Shown here one piece after another: positions 12,133 through 22,477 of a stretch of DNA of 64,000 bases. Under the pieces are notes generated by a model. The model searched no databases and was not told the DNA's origin. It saw only the letters and a program-made list of their open reading frames with translations. The first letter of the stretch is position 1. Every line of letters starts with the position of its first letter. A program made the translations under genes and the position numbers. The stretch comes from Fragilaria crotonensis (lineage: Eukaryota; Bacillariophyta; Fragilariophyceae; Fragilariales; Fragilariaceae): assembly GCA_022925895.1 (NCBI GenBank), contig JAKSYS010000010.1, positions 124,001 through 188,000 on the forward strand, read 5' to 3'.

Positions 12133-12641
12133 CGAATCTTTTTATGTGAAGAATTATTGGACTACACGAATGTTGCTTTCTGAGGTTGACAACCCCTACT
12201 GTAGTAGGAGTCTTCTACTGTACCTGATACAGTAATCGTGCATTTCACGCAGGTACGGTAGGTTGCCATCAGTAAATGTGTACGGCAATGCATGTACCAG
12301 TACTGTACGTACACAATTAATTGCATGTTACAGCTGTCGCAATTTGCCTCCATTCTCACGCTTCGACTCTTTCGATAGGGTTCACGTTCTGGAGTACTGG
12401 AGTACTAGTAGATGACTACTAGCTACTGCTAGTATTCGTATGTCCTTGACCAACTCGAGTACTGGAATACTCGTACTTGAATACAGAAACTTCCAGTCGG
12501 TTCACACAAACACCACCACTATCATACGTACAGACGTTGGAATTGATGTTTTTACTCGTGTATACAACACTATATATATTTATGTTTACGAACCGTGTCA
12601 GATCAACGCAAAGATCTGTTCACACTTTGCACACATCAGCA
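12133..12641. other. intergenic, GTAC-rich, no gene seen
   Basis: Promoter side of the fibrillin gene. It has several GTAC/AGTACT palindromes (about 12230-12480) and no supported coding region. Confidence 0.45.
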
Positions 12642-13595
12642 GGGACATCCGGAATTCCGGGTTAACCCAAACATTTCGAAGTTTTTGGGGATACGAGTGG
12701 TTCTTGTCGGGAGCATGGCGGGAAACCGTACAAGGGTACTGTACGATGCCAGGCAGAGCTCCTGTATCACACTCATTGATTTTCCCCGCCTATCATAGGC
12801 ACAGACACCTAAAGAAAAAAAATTGTCGTTAACGCATATTAATAACGATCATATAACGTCATCAGAAGATGGAAGGCGACAATAATACTTCTGCGCCGGC
12901 CGGCCACAAACTCAAGTTTGCATGTATGGACATCGCTCCGAACACGATTTCCATTGAACCGATTTCGATGAACCAGATTTTCGATGAACCGATTTTGATG
13001 AACCGGATTTTCGATGAACCGATTATGATGAACCGGATTTTTGATGAACACGGTTTGATGAACCGGATTTCTCTTGAATACAGTTAATGAACCGGGACTC
13101 CTTATGACCAAAGAATAGAAGCGGGATTCTTAATTGACCAAAAAAAATAACCGTATTCTAAATGACCGAAAGAATGAATCGGGATTCTTAATGAACCAAA
13201 AAAATGAACCGGGATTCTAAATGAACCGGAAAAATGAACCGGGATTCTCAATGAACCGAAAACATGAACCGGGATTTATGTTGAACTTTTTGCCGTTGCG
13301 CGCCGGCCGACCGATGAATCAAGAGTTACGCGCCTGCCAAGCTCTTCGCGCGCCGGCCTACATTGTAATAATTTCATATTTCGATAACCGTTTTCCATCG
13401 AATGATTTAAAATACCTTTCGTGTTTGAATATGTCTATAACTTTCATTCTTTGTCAGCGTGTCTGTTCTATCTTCCATCCAAATGACACATCATTTTTCG
13501 AGCTATTTTCTAGTTTTAATAATTCGGTCATTTGATTGCATTGCTCCATAATTCTGTCCTCCACGTCCTCAACGACACGATTTTCCGGATGTCCC
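12642..13595. mobile_element. non-autonomous element A: GGGACATCCGGAA inverted ends with internal array
   Basis: The left end reads GGGACATCCGGAATTCC at 12642. The right end is the inverse complement, CCGGATGTCCC, finishing at 13595. Both ends are flanked by CA on the left and AG on the right. Between them lie a GC-rich spot (GCCGGCCGGCC near 12897), a 30-bp-period array, then GCGCCTGCCAAGC and another GCCGGCC-rich spot. A second element with the same ends and the same plan, including CCTGCCAAGC after the array, lies at 21110-21731. No transposase is encoded. A clear target duplication was not found, so the superfamily is undetermined. Confidence 0.7.
12945..13280 (+). repeat. 30-bp-period degenerate array inside element A
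   Basis: Units of the form GATGAACCGGATTTT recur in pairs with a 30-bp period in the left half. The right half carries the related AATGAACCGGGATTCT, also at 30 bp. Because the period is a multiple of three, open frames appear on both strands; these are not treated as genes. Confidence 0.8.
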
Positions 13596-13686
13596 AGGGA
13601 TACAGTCAAGCATTACTGACGACAGTCCACATATTTACCAAAGTGGTATCATTATTGACTGTTATCACTACACTTAGAACGGCACC

Positions 13687-14310
13687 ATGAATGTTATCAG
13701 TGCACTCGTTTTCTTGTCATCGTTGCTTACAACGGCCTCTGCCTCTGTGGGCCACAACCGAGGCACCCAGAGCCGAAGAAATCTCATTTCCTTGTCTGCC
13801 GAAACTAATGCGTTGGAGTCCATTTTGAGTTCCAACTATCCAACATTTTATGACATCTTGAAACGAAACGAAGATTTATGGAAGAAACTCAAAGATCCAT
13901 CTGTGCAATCCTTCACTGTTTTTTGCCCATCCGAAGCTGCCATGCGGAATCTAGGTGACAAAAAAATGATTCAGTTGAAGGACGATCGCAACTACGAAAC
14001 AACGTCCAAAATTGGATTGTTCCATGTTATCAACGAGGCTGTCAGTGCGGATCAACTCTTTGATTCGGCCGGAGTCATTTCCATGGCAGGAGATGTTGTA
14101 CCTGTTGAACGGAGCGTTACCGGAGGATTTATGGGTCTTGGTGGGAAGGAAGATGGAGGAACCACTGTCGGAGGTGCGAAGGTTACCAAGACCATCCAAG
14201 TGGCGGATGGTGACAACTCGGGAGGTCTCATTCATGAAGTTGATGATTTGGTATCTCCCAATATTCTGTGGAGGTATATGGATCAATTACGAATCCCGGG
14301 ATCCAAGTAG
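13687..14310 (+). CDS. secreted fasciclin (FAS1) domain protein
   Basis: Single-exon, 207 residues. Residues 1-20 form a signal peptide (MNVISALVFLSSLLTTASAS). The rest fits one FAS1 domain: FYDILKRNEDLW near the start, the H1 box-like QSFTVFCPSEAAM (about residues 76-90), KIGLFHVINEAVS, and the closing GGLIHEVDDLVSP, which corresponds to the second conserved block. FAS1 domains act in cell adhesion and extracellular matrices. In a diatom this suggests a secreted or cell-surface product. No transmembrane segment or GPI signal is visible. The neighbour on the right converges 170 bp away. Confidence 0.85.
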   Translation: MNVISALVFLSSLLTTASASVGHNRGTQSRRNLISLSAETNALESILSSNYPTFYDILKRNEDLWKKLKDPSVQSFTVFCPSEAAMRNLGDKKMIQLKDDRNYETTSKIGLFHVINEAVSADQLFDSAGVISMAGDVVPVERSVTGGFMGLGGKEDGGTTVGGAKVTKTIQVADGDNSGGLIHEVDDLVSPNILWRYMDQLRIPGSK

Positions 14311-14480
14311 AACCTCGAACGAGAACTTGATGGCGAAATGATGGAAACCGACAGAGGTTAAAAAAAAGGTCGCCCACCATATTCTCAGAAACGCAGAGCT
14401 AGCGCAACAACCGTCCAAGCTAAAACGTGTGCTGCCGTAATTTAAACCTAGATGATGAAAGACCAGATTGAAGAGAAGGA

Positions 14481-15765
14481 CTAGCAAGACTCTCCCGTTC
14501 GTTTCACTCCTAGCTGTGATCGAACTTCATCCACCAATGCCATGTTGACCAACGTGTCTTGCAACGTGTATTGTGGGGCTTCTGTCTTACCAGCTGCAAT
14601 ACATCGTGCCACGGCGGCAGCTTCATAACAGAATCCGGCACTGTTTGGGTAAAAGTAGCCGCCTGCCTTGGTAATCTCATCTGTATCTTCCGGCAAACTA
14701 AAGTTGTACTCGAGTTCTTCGGCTGTTTGGCCTCGACCAGCCGCCTTGAGCGATACGGTCAAACGCGTCGGACAGTGACTCGGACTCTTGATAGTTAATC
14801 GACCCTTGGTACCAAGGACCATTGTTTCTTCGATGCTTTCGGCCATCATACCAAAACTTAAAGTGGCAACTCCGGCACCGGGTAGTTTGGGAGTGTTTTC
14901 GTCCACCTGATTGTCGTCAAGTGCTGGCGCTAAATCCGATGTGGGTGAGAAGGAGACAACCATGGCTGCCTGCAGATCAACGCCTGTCCCTTTGTCAACT
15001 TGACCAACGACCTTGACGCTCTCGGGCATTCGACCGTTGAAAAACAGTGTCGCAAAGGCAATGGGGTAGGGAGCCACCAGGAGACTGGCGCCACCGCCCA
15101 GGGCATGGTTGTAGAGGAAGGACGTGGGATACGGATCCGAGTCCGCAGCATTAAAGTGAAAGTCAGAAAAGACCGACACGACTTCACCTAGTTTCTTTTC
15201 CTGAAACACAATGCGTCTCGCCATTTCAACGGCTGGAAAGAATCGAGTCCACATACCCTAGAGACGGGTGTGTTAGAAGGCGTAAGATATGCAGTTTTCA
15301 TCATTTGAAAAAGATTGATATTACCTCCATAAAGAATAAATTTCGTTCCCTAGCGAGATTGACGAGGTAGCGTGCGTCCTCAGCGGTGCACGTGAATGGC
15401 TTCTCGAGAAGCGCGTGCTTATTGGCAAGAAGACACTTCTCTCCGATTGATCGTCGATAGATATGAATGTTCCCCACGTAAACGATATCGACGTTTGCAT
15501 CGTCCAACAATTCGTCGTAGCCACCATAGTAGCGGGCAATTCCGTGCTTTTCGGCGAATTCCTTGGCATCATCTACCGATCTCGCTGCGCATGCCACAAC
15601 TGATGCGTTTGGCAAATGTTTCAAGGCTTGAGTAAAGTCATGAGATACTCGTCCACATCCGATTAACCCCCATCGGAGAGGTGGGCATTCTAATGGATTA
15701 GAGATTGAAGGATCATCGAGTGGGGGAGGGGGAGCAGACATGCTGGTTATCCTGTCGGCATTCAA
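14481..15765 (-). CDS. Gfo/Idh/MocA-family NAD(P) oxidoreductase (dihydrodiol dehydrogenase-like)
   Basis: Two exons, 15765-15325 and 15257-14481, separated by a 67-bp GT-AG intron in phase 0. The product is about 405 residues. The N-terminal Rossmann fold shows WGLIGCGRVSHDF, and the family signature EKPFT follows at about residue 121. The exon joint produces MEGMWTRFFPAV, the conserved start of the C-terminal domain in trans-1,2-dihydrobenzenediol dehydrogenase and sugar dehydrogenase relatives. That fit confirms the intron. The family oxidises sugars, polyols or diols with NAD(P). The exact substrate is unknown. No leader peptide is evident, so the protein is probably cytosolic. Confidence 0.88.
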
Positions 15766-16408
15766 GACGGCGCTCCGAAAAAAGTGAGTCTTCTAAAAAG
15801 CGAGAGGACAGATGTCACGTTCAATACCATACACATACTAGTCGTACAGTACTTGCTGTACACCATGTCGTTGCGAAAAAAATGAAGGACGATGCAACGA
15901 ACGTCACTGAATCGCAGTCCCACCGGTGTGATGGACTGACCGTCATTTTTTCATGTAGACCTTCAGTACTCCATCACGCGCATACTCATACCTCATACCC
16001 TATTTCATACTCCGAGTAGATTGTACTACCGGTAGTAGCACGGTATGGTGTTTGAGAAACTCAGAGTTCGAAGGCACGTGAACTGAACGTCTGAACTCTG
16101 AACGCTGAACGGAAGAATGGAATCAGATGTGGGACTGGAGTGCCAAGTGAACATTCCAACGAACACCGGTGGGAAGCCTAGCAAACCTTGATTGGCTTTC
16201 ATCCGCTCTCACAATTTTCTAAATCCATTCTTTACAAGGACTGCCGAGTCTATCACAAATATCGAGGAAGGCTCGCAGTAACATTCATATTGTTCGGTTG
16301 TAGTGTGCATGTGAGTAGGATTGGACGCCGCCGACGCCAATCGATTCCGCCAATGCCAAGTATATCATCGTTCTGATTCTCCACTTGCCTCCATCATCTT
16401 TCCAAAGC
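15766..16408. other. divergent promoter region, no gene seen
   Basis: Spacer between the dehydrogenase gene (minus) and the MYB gene (plus). It contains GTAC-type palindromes near 15840-15860 and 16010-16045 and a short direct-repeat cluster (CTGAAC units near 16080-16110). No coding evidence. Confidence 0.45.
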
Positions 16409-17718
16409 ATGGCCAAAACTGAAGCAAGCGGCAAGAAGCGTCCAAAGAAGCGGAGCAAAACTTGTGGAAGTTCCGATGATCAAAAGATGAAAAAGAATTG
16501 CTGGAGTCAAGAGGTAAGTTATGTTACTCTACCACGTCGTTGCGAAGCAGTTGAAACTGAATTGTGATCAGCACGACTGACTCAAGTTCCTTCCATCCAT
16601 TCAATGCTTAGGAAGACGAAAAGCTTCTAAGGATTCTCAGTGAATATGACATTCAGAAGGAAGGGAAGATTAAGTGGACGTCCATTGCTACTCATCTTAA
16701 GAACAGAAACTCGAAGCAAGTGAGGGAACGATGGCTGAACCACCTTCGACCAGATTTGAGAAAAGGCGAGTGGTCGAATGAGGAAGAGAAAGTGCTCTTT
16801 GAACTCCAATGTGAGCTAGGAAACAAGTAAGACATTCACTGTACATCGACGACCATTTCAAACTACGTCGCTCACGGTTGCCGTTCCTCCATGCACAGAT
16901 GGAAGATGATCAGTCAGATCTTGCAACGAAGCGACAACGAAGTCAAGAATCGCTGGAACTCAAAGGGATACGCGCATCAGCGAAAGCTTCTCTCTGTTGG
17001 CAACCTCACCGCGACAAAATCAATGCTTAATGACTGCGCGTTAGGTATGACCCGTGCGGAACGCAAAGCGCGTGCAGCATCGCTGCGCTTGATCGAAGGC
17101 ATTCCATCCGCGATTGTAGCCCCTTTCGAGCTTCCTGCGAGCGATGCTACAGCGATGATGTCAGTGGCAATACGCACGCGAAAGGAATCCAATGTTATCA
17201 AACCGCGATTGCCAGGCGATGTAATGGGGTCGGATGCGGCAGCAGCCCACCCTGATTTCACGGTCAAGCATCCATCGAATGAAACTTTTCCAACCGATGA
17301 CCGTGACGATGACGACGATGACTTCCGCCGTATTGTTGCTCTGGAAGCATTACCGCGTCCGTCGCATTCGGCCATAGAACGTAGCGTCAGCTGGGCTGCT
17401 GGGATTACTTTGCTTGAAAGTTATGATTCAGGTTTCGGTGTCCCCGAGCCTGGACCGTTATGGTTACCATTTCCCAGCCCCCACCGTGCGTCTTTACCCA
17501 CTTCCAGCTACTGTTCCTTTGAACATGTTCACTATCTTGGACCAGCCCCCATTTATCCAGTAGGCGAGACTCCGACTGCACGCGCATCGCCGTCAAAGGT
17601 CAACAAGTCATGCATCGCTCAGACTCGTAACTTCCGTGGGCGAACATTCTTCTCACCGGGAGTGGACGAAGACACAGATGGAATTACGAGTCCATTCGGA
17701 ACAACCTATTGCGTTTGA
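16409..17718 (+). CDS. R2R3-type MYB transcription factor
   Basis: Three exons, 16409-16513, 16612-16826 and 16899-17718, give about 379 residues. Both introns (98 and 72 bp) are GT-AG. The start is the ATG at 16409. After a basic Lys-rich N-terminus there are two MYB repeats. R2 spans the first joint (CWSQEEDEKLLRIL, then KQVRERWLNHLRP). R3 is GEWSNEEEKVLFELQCELG, then NKWKMISQILQRSDNEVKNRWNS. Tryptophans are regularly spaced, as the fold requires. The remaining 240 residues are low in recognisable domains, with an Asp-rich stretch. Diatom R2R3-MYBs are sequence-specific nuclear DNA-binding proteins. The targets cannot be inferred. Confidence 0.88.
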
Positions 17719-17863
17719 TCTTGTGGAGGACCAAACCTGCCAACTGCCAACGCTCAACTCATGAAGCCGAAAAAGGCACCTTGCATAATTATTCACTATG
17801 AAGTTCAAAACGTCGTGATAAGTCTCATAAGTATAGTGAGAATGTCGTACATGCCTTTCAGGA

Positions 17864-20149
17864 TCAAGAACGTTCGCGGTGTGATAGTCGGAATCTGCGA
17901 GCCAGCTTCATCGCAATTTCAGCATTGAACACATCTGGAATATCACGAACCTCCAACTCGACGTCACTCAGCTGAGCATACATACACTGACATCGAACCA
18001 ATACTGGGAACTTTGGTTTCTCAATTTCCGCTGCCGCGCGTTTTTCATCCAAAATTTCGAACTGTGCTTGCAACTGAAACTTTTCACCATCTCCTAGTTC
18101 TGCAACACACCAAACGACACTTCGTTTCGACGCATTCCACACACCTCCAGGGGGGTGCGTAAGCATGGACTCACCCCGAACTTCGAGGGGAACACCCATG
18201 ATAATTGTTAGATCCGTCAAATCGTCTTCGTTCGCCGGATTCGAACTAATTTGAAGAGCCACGCGACAAAAGCCCTGCGAAACGCGGATCCGAGTTTGAA
18301 CTCGTATAGGCACAGGACGCAGCTCGGGGCTACATTTGTATCGCATGACTGGGAAATAATTCTCCGCCGTTGGAACAGAGATTTGAAACTTGTAATCCAC
18401 GCCCGCGTCCTCGTCACTTGTGGGCGAAAGATTGTCTGACTTATCCAGTGCGTATCGACGATTCTCCTGTATCATGCGAATGTGCCGTGACGGGTCTCGC
18501 ATGAGGAGGAAGAAGGGCTTGTCCTCTTTTGAATCAGACTTGACTTGAACTTGCACAACACCCTCAATCGTGCAGGACGAGATTTTGCTTTGCTTGTAGG
18601 AGCATGTCAAATCTTCGTTGAGGGCAACATTGACTTGGAATCGGTGCTCGCCATCAGTTGAACCGATCGTTGGTGACTTCAACACTGTAAGATTTTCATC
18701 CTGAGATCCGTTGCCGTCGTAATTCAAGTCATCGGTCGAATTTGATGTTCTTGGAGACGACAGCGATTGCGAGTCATCAGCAGAGAAGGGATCAAAACTC
18801 GAAGACTTTTGCCGCATCCTGTTCTGGCGCGATTGAGGGAAGGAATTATCAGAGTACGAAGACTCTGTTGGCGCTGTACTGTTGCCATCGTCCAAGCCTG
18901 GAAACTTAATAAACGAACCATTAATTTTCTCATCGTTCTCGGCATCCATATCGAATGCGTTGAAAGCCGCCTGAGGTGCTGCAGCCTTTTTCGAGCTCGC
19001 CGCTGATTGATATGAAGAGCGCCTCGCCGATGAGGTACTTGCTCGTGGTGGTGCCAACATGGAAACGGATGCAGAACGGAGGGGTAGCTTTGGCAGTGTA
19101 TCTTTTTGCGGTTTTTGAAGAGCTGGTTTCTTGTTCGTGGGGGTTGGTTGTCGCAACCGGGCTGTTTCGGCAGCGACTTTAGCTACCATCGATTTTGCCT
19201 GCTGTGGAGTGGTAAAGTCAAAGTCCTTAAAGACTTCGTCAGTCTTGTTTTTTCGTCGTCGTGATTTTGTGGCGCTTCCGTCTGTGGCTTTGTTGCGCAC
19301 TCCGTACTTTCGCAACGTGCAATCCCTTTCCACCACGGACAAGATGGCTGAACGCTTTTCTAATAGACGCGCCTTGTCGGCAGAACTGACCGACGCAAAA
19401 GTTGCATTCATAAGGTCCGCCGATGCTCCACGTTTCAAACCAAAGGATCGCTTACTCTTGATACCGAATTTCCTAGTTGATCCTTCGTCCTCGTTGGTTT
19501 CAAGTTCCAATTCCATGGTGACCTGCTCCGATTCAACCATGGCATTTGTTCGTCGTTCCTCATCCTCCGTAAGTAGAAAGGTCGAAAGTAGGGCTTTGTA
19601 ACTGTTTTTGCAATCCTCCGAATCACCAACCATTCTCTTCATAACATTGACTGCATCTTGCAGTCTCGCCGTGAGTGTTCTAACAAGGGGTGATGATGGA
19701 TGACCTCCTCCTGACACACCGACACAAACAACAACACCCACGACCTTGTCTGACTTGTGATGACGTGTTCCCTGAGATCCCATGAGTGCCGAGAATGCAT
19801 TGTGTGAAAATTCACTGTCGCGGACCATCCAGTAGTGCAGAGCCAGGCCCGAAAATTCACTATGAAAGACTTGAGGAGATGTACATTGTCGCGCATCGTC
19901 GGATGCCAACTGATCCGCACTCGACAATGCCGAGGTGTTGTTGTTTAGATTTTCTGTTCTCTGAATTCTGATATTTTCATTGTGAATGTGCAATAGATAG
20001 TCATCGAGTTCGTCCAATGCCAAGAACGAGAACGGAGTGGTCGACAGTGGTGATGCCGCTACTATTCGTTCTCCCGATTTCTCGTCGAGCAACAGAGATA
20101 CGGATGCAAATTCCACAATTGGAATCGCGCACGAATGCAACAATTGCAT
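17864..20149 (-). CDS. mu-homology-domain trafficking protein (muniscin / TSET-TPLATE medium-subunit-like)
   Basis: Single frame, 761 residues. The first about 190 residues resemble a longin-type adaptor N-terminus (repeated hydrophobic strands such as KVVGVVVCVGVSGGG, then a helix with LVRTLTARLQDAVNVMKRMVG). A disordered Ser/Lys-rich middle follows. The last about 260 residues have the beta-rich pattern of a mu-homology domain: RFQVNVALNEDLTC, YKFQISVPTAENYFPVMRYK, LTIIMGVP, then SKRSVVWCVAEL, the position of the W-containing strand in adaptin mu subunits. Known relatives are FCHo/SGIP muniscins, TSET TCUP and plant TML. The N-terminal part favours a TSET/TPLATE-type medium subunit over an F-BAR muniscin, but this is inference. 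The likely role is endocytic membrane traffic. Homology of the N-terminus is weak. Confidence 0.65.
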   Translation of the reverse strand: MQLLHSCAIPIVEFASVSLLLDEKSGERIVAASPLSTTPFSFLALDELDDYLLHIHNENIRIQRTENLNNNTSALSSADQLASDDARQCTSPQVFHSEFSGLALHYWMVRDSEFSHNAFSALMGSQGTRHHKSDKVVGVVVCVGVSGGGHPSSPLVRTLTARLQDAVNVMKRMVGDSEDCKNSYKALLSTFLLTEDEERRTNAMVESEQVTMELELETNEDEGSTRKFGIKSKRSFGLKRGASADLMNATFASVSSADKARLLEKRSAILSVVERDCTLRKYGVRNKATDGSATKSRRRKNKTDEVFKDFDFTTPQQAKSMVAKVAAETARLRQPTPTNKKPALQKPQKDTLPKLPLRSASVSMLAPPRASTSSARRSSYQSAASSKKAAAPQAAFNAFDMDAENDEKINGSFIKFPGLDDGNSTAPTESSYSDNSFPQSRQNRMRQKSSSFDPFSADDSQSLSSPRTSNSTDDLNYDGNGSQDENLTVLKSPTIGSTDGEHRFQVNVALNEDLTCSYKQSKISSCTIEGVVQVQVKSDSKEDKPFFLLMRDPSRHIRMIQENRRYALDKSDNLSPTSDEDAGVDYKFQISVPTAENYFPVMRYKCSPELRPVPIRVQTRIRVSQGFCRVALQISSNPANEDDLTDLTIIMGVPLEVRGESMLTHPPGGVWNASKRSVVWCVAELGDGEKFQLQAQFEILDEKRAAAEIEKPKFPVLVRCQCMYAQLSDVELEVRDIPDVFNAEIAMKLARRFRLSHRERS

Positions 20150-21109
20150 TGTTATAACAATAGGTGATTGTGTTGCCGTTCAATCACTCTTTTCCTCGCG
20201 TGCCGCGTTTATACAGGGACAGGGACAATTGTATCGACTTGTAATCCTTTAGCCGCCAGTCGCCAGCTACCAGACGAGCACAGGCACACACCACCACACA
20301 GACACACGAGACTGGAAGAGTTTGCTCGTCGTGTCGTTATTGTTTGTGCCTAGCGCCTGATAGGAGTACTCGATTCTCTAGTAGTGCTTCCGTATTTACA
20401 GTCCAGAGTCCACAGTCTGTAGTCAAAAGGAGACAGGGATGCTTCTGAGAGGCGCTTTCAGACTTTCAGAGGTCTCAGTTGACAAGACATGCAATACGCA
20501 ATGTAACTTAATCAAGAAAGACCGCTGCAACTGGCAGCGAGCAACAGGAATGATGTACTACTATTATGACATATGACATACCTATACCAATACCGCTACA
20601 CAAGAAACAAATAAGAACTACTGAGCGCATCATGAAGATTTATACATCGAGACATGAGAGGCACAGCTACTGTACCTGGTACCAGGTACACGCACCTGGT
20701 ACTCCAAGTGTGCTTGGTACAAGGATCTGGTACAAGTACTCGGTGTACATACAGTAGACACATCGCGAATCGCGACATGTCCTACTTTGGGACGGCGGCA
20801 CAGCGCACAGGCATTTCATGAGGAAAGACGTACAGTGTGTACGCATACATGCATACGCCATACCACATACTGTACAGGGTACGAGGCCGGGGAGTTGTCA
20901 TACTCAGTACGCCGTACGTAAAACGTGTACGGCCATACACTTATCATGGATCATGGCATTTTTTGGGTCATTTTCCGATTTGTCGTAGCGAGATGTCGGG
21001 GAAGAGTTGACAAGATACCAGAGTCTGCGTATGCATACCGGTACATGTTTCTGGTGTACTGTTTTCACGTTCCAGGTATAATCTGAAAGTAGATTGCACG
21101 GAGTCTACA
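20150..21109. other. intergenic, GTAC-rich, no gene seen
   Basis: Has GTACCTGGTACC-type palindromes at about 20670-20750 and 20870-20940, with short CACACA runs at about 20280-20310. No coding region is supported. Confidence 0.45.
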
Positions 21110-21731
21110 GGGACATCCGGAATTCCTTCTTATTCTGTTAGTGGGTTACACAGATATACGTAGATTCGAAACTGAAATTTCATCAATATCCAAAACTGAA
21201 TATGTTCATTGTGATGTCGGAAGAGTATTGGCTAGCGTGCGAGCCAGCGTGGCATCGTGGCGAACTTATTTACGAGAAGAAATCTAATCGTGAACTTATT
21301 TACGAGAAGAAATCTTCTTGTGAACTTATTTACGAGAAGAATTCTTCTCATGAACTTATTCATAAGAAGAAATCTTCTTATGAACTTATTTAAGAGAAGA
21401 TTTCTTCCTATCAATACACTTTCTCGTAGAAGTCTAACTTAAAAACGAGAAGGTATCTAATCGTGAACTTATTTACGAGAAGAAATCTTCTCATCAACTT
21501 ATTTAAGAGAAGAAATCTTCTCATCAACTTATTCATGAGTAGCTTTCTAATCGTGGACTTATTTACGAGAAGAAATAACCTCCGAGCCTGCCAAGCCCCC
21601 ATTTGCATTCATGACGCCAGCCAGTATCCATTGACGTTATTTATTATGCGGTCGTGTGTCACGTGACTCGATTTGACAGCCCAAAAAAACTCTCGGTAAA
21701 GTGAGGTTCAAGAAGGAATTCCGGATGTCCC
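21110..21731. mobile_element. non-autonomous element B: GGGACATCCGGAATTCC inverted ends with internal array
   Basis: A perfect 17-bp inverted repeat GGGACATCCGGAATTCC stands at 21110-21126 and, reversed, at 21715-21731. As in element A, the bases just outside are CA on the left and AG on the right. The inside holds a 30-bp-period array followed by GAGCCTGCCAAGC. Element and array differ from copy A in sequence except at the ends and the post-array motif. No protein is encoded. A clear target-site duplication is not visible. Confidence 0.75.
21261..21585 (+). repeat. 30-bp-period array inside element B
   Basis: About ten units of the form GAACTTATTTACGAGAAG plus AAATCTTCTCGT-like tail, repeating every 30 bp with one interruption near 21410-21455. 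Each unit contains the near-palindrome AGAAGAAATCTTCT. Unit variants differ by a few bases, and there are no unique spacers, so this is not a CRISPR array. Confidence 0.88.
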
Positions 21732-22477
21732 AGGTAGTGGCACTGAGTAGAAGGTTTTCGAAATTCTACTACTGGACACAGCCAACATCCAGGCTACAGG
21801 CTACAGGCTACACACTCCGGAGTCCGGCGTCTGGAGTCTGGAGTAGTATTCTCTTACTCTCCCAGAGTTGTATTGAACTTGCCTCACTGGCAGCGGCTGG
21901 TGGCAGGCAGTAACTAGAGCTGTGCAGTCTACCGGTAGCTAGGCTATGCCTCTTAGGTTTTAGGTTATACAATGTGAGGAAGTCTCCCGCCCTCCGTTAT
22001 GACCGCATGCTCTCGAGAACTCCAAATACGACAATCGATGCTGACACCAAAAAATAGGAACTGAACAATATGTTGTGCTCCATTATCTTTTTCACGCCGC
22101 TCGCTGCTCACAGCGCACAAGGACATCGCAAAGGTCAAGCTTCAAGTCATCAAACCATTTACTCCGAGCTCCGTATAGAGGGTAAATCTCAGTCTGCTGT
22201 ATTTTCTTCATGTCGTGCACACAGCGAAGTCGGTAAAACCAATCCACAATAGTTAGTTAAGCATCTCTCCGCCATTGATTCAACGCTCAGTGCAGAGGGT
22301 TGAGTAATTATGTATTAGTATGGTATTATACAACATCGAGGTTGTCCCAACTCTGAGACTACCCTAGCAGGGTCATTAAAGACTAACCCCGCGATAAGCA
22401 AATCTGAATGAGTGCCTCGTCGTAAACATGGTGAAGTGTTCACTCACAGTTTCCGTTTGATACCCACCGGCAAAGCA
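21732..22477. other. intergenic, no gene seen
   Basis: Short tandem CTACAGG and GGAGTC-type repeats at about 21790-21845. Otherwise unremarkable. No coding frame with domain support. Confidence 0.45.

Noticed and set aside
19131-19601. Plus-strand open frame of 156 codons
   Set aside because: Antisense of the disordered middle of the mu-homology protein.
21261-21585. CRISPR-like array
   Set aside because: Units follow each other without unique spacers, and the host is eukaryotic. It is a minisatellite within an inverted-repeat element.
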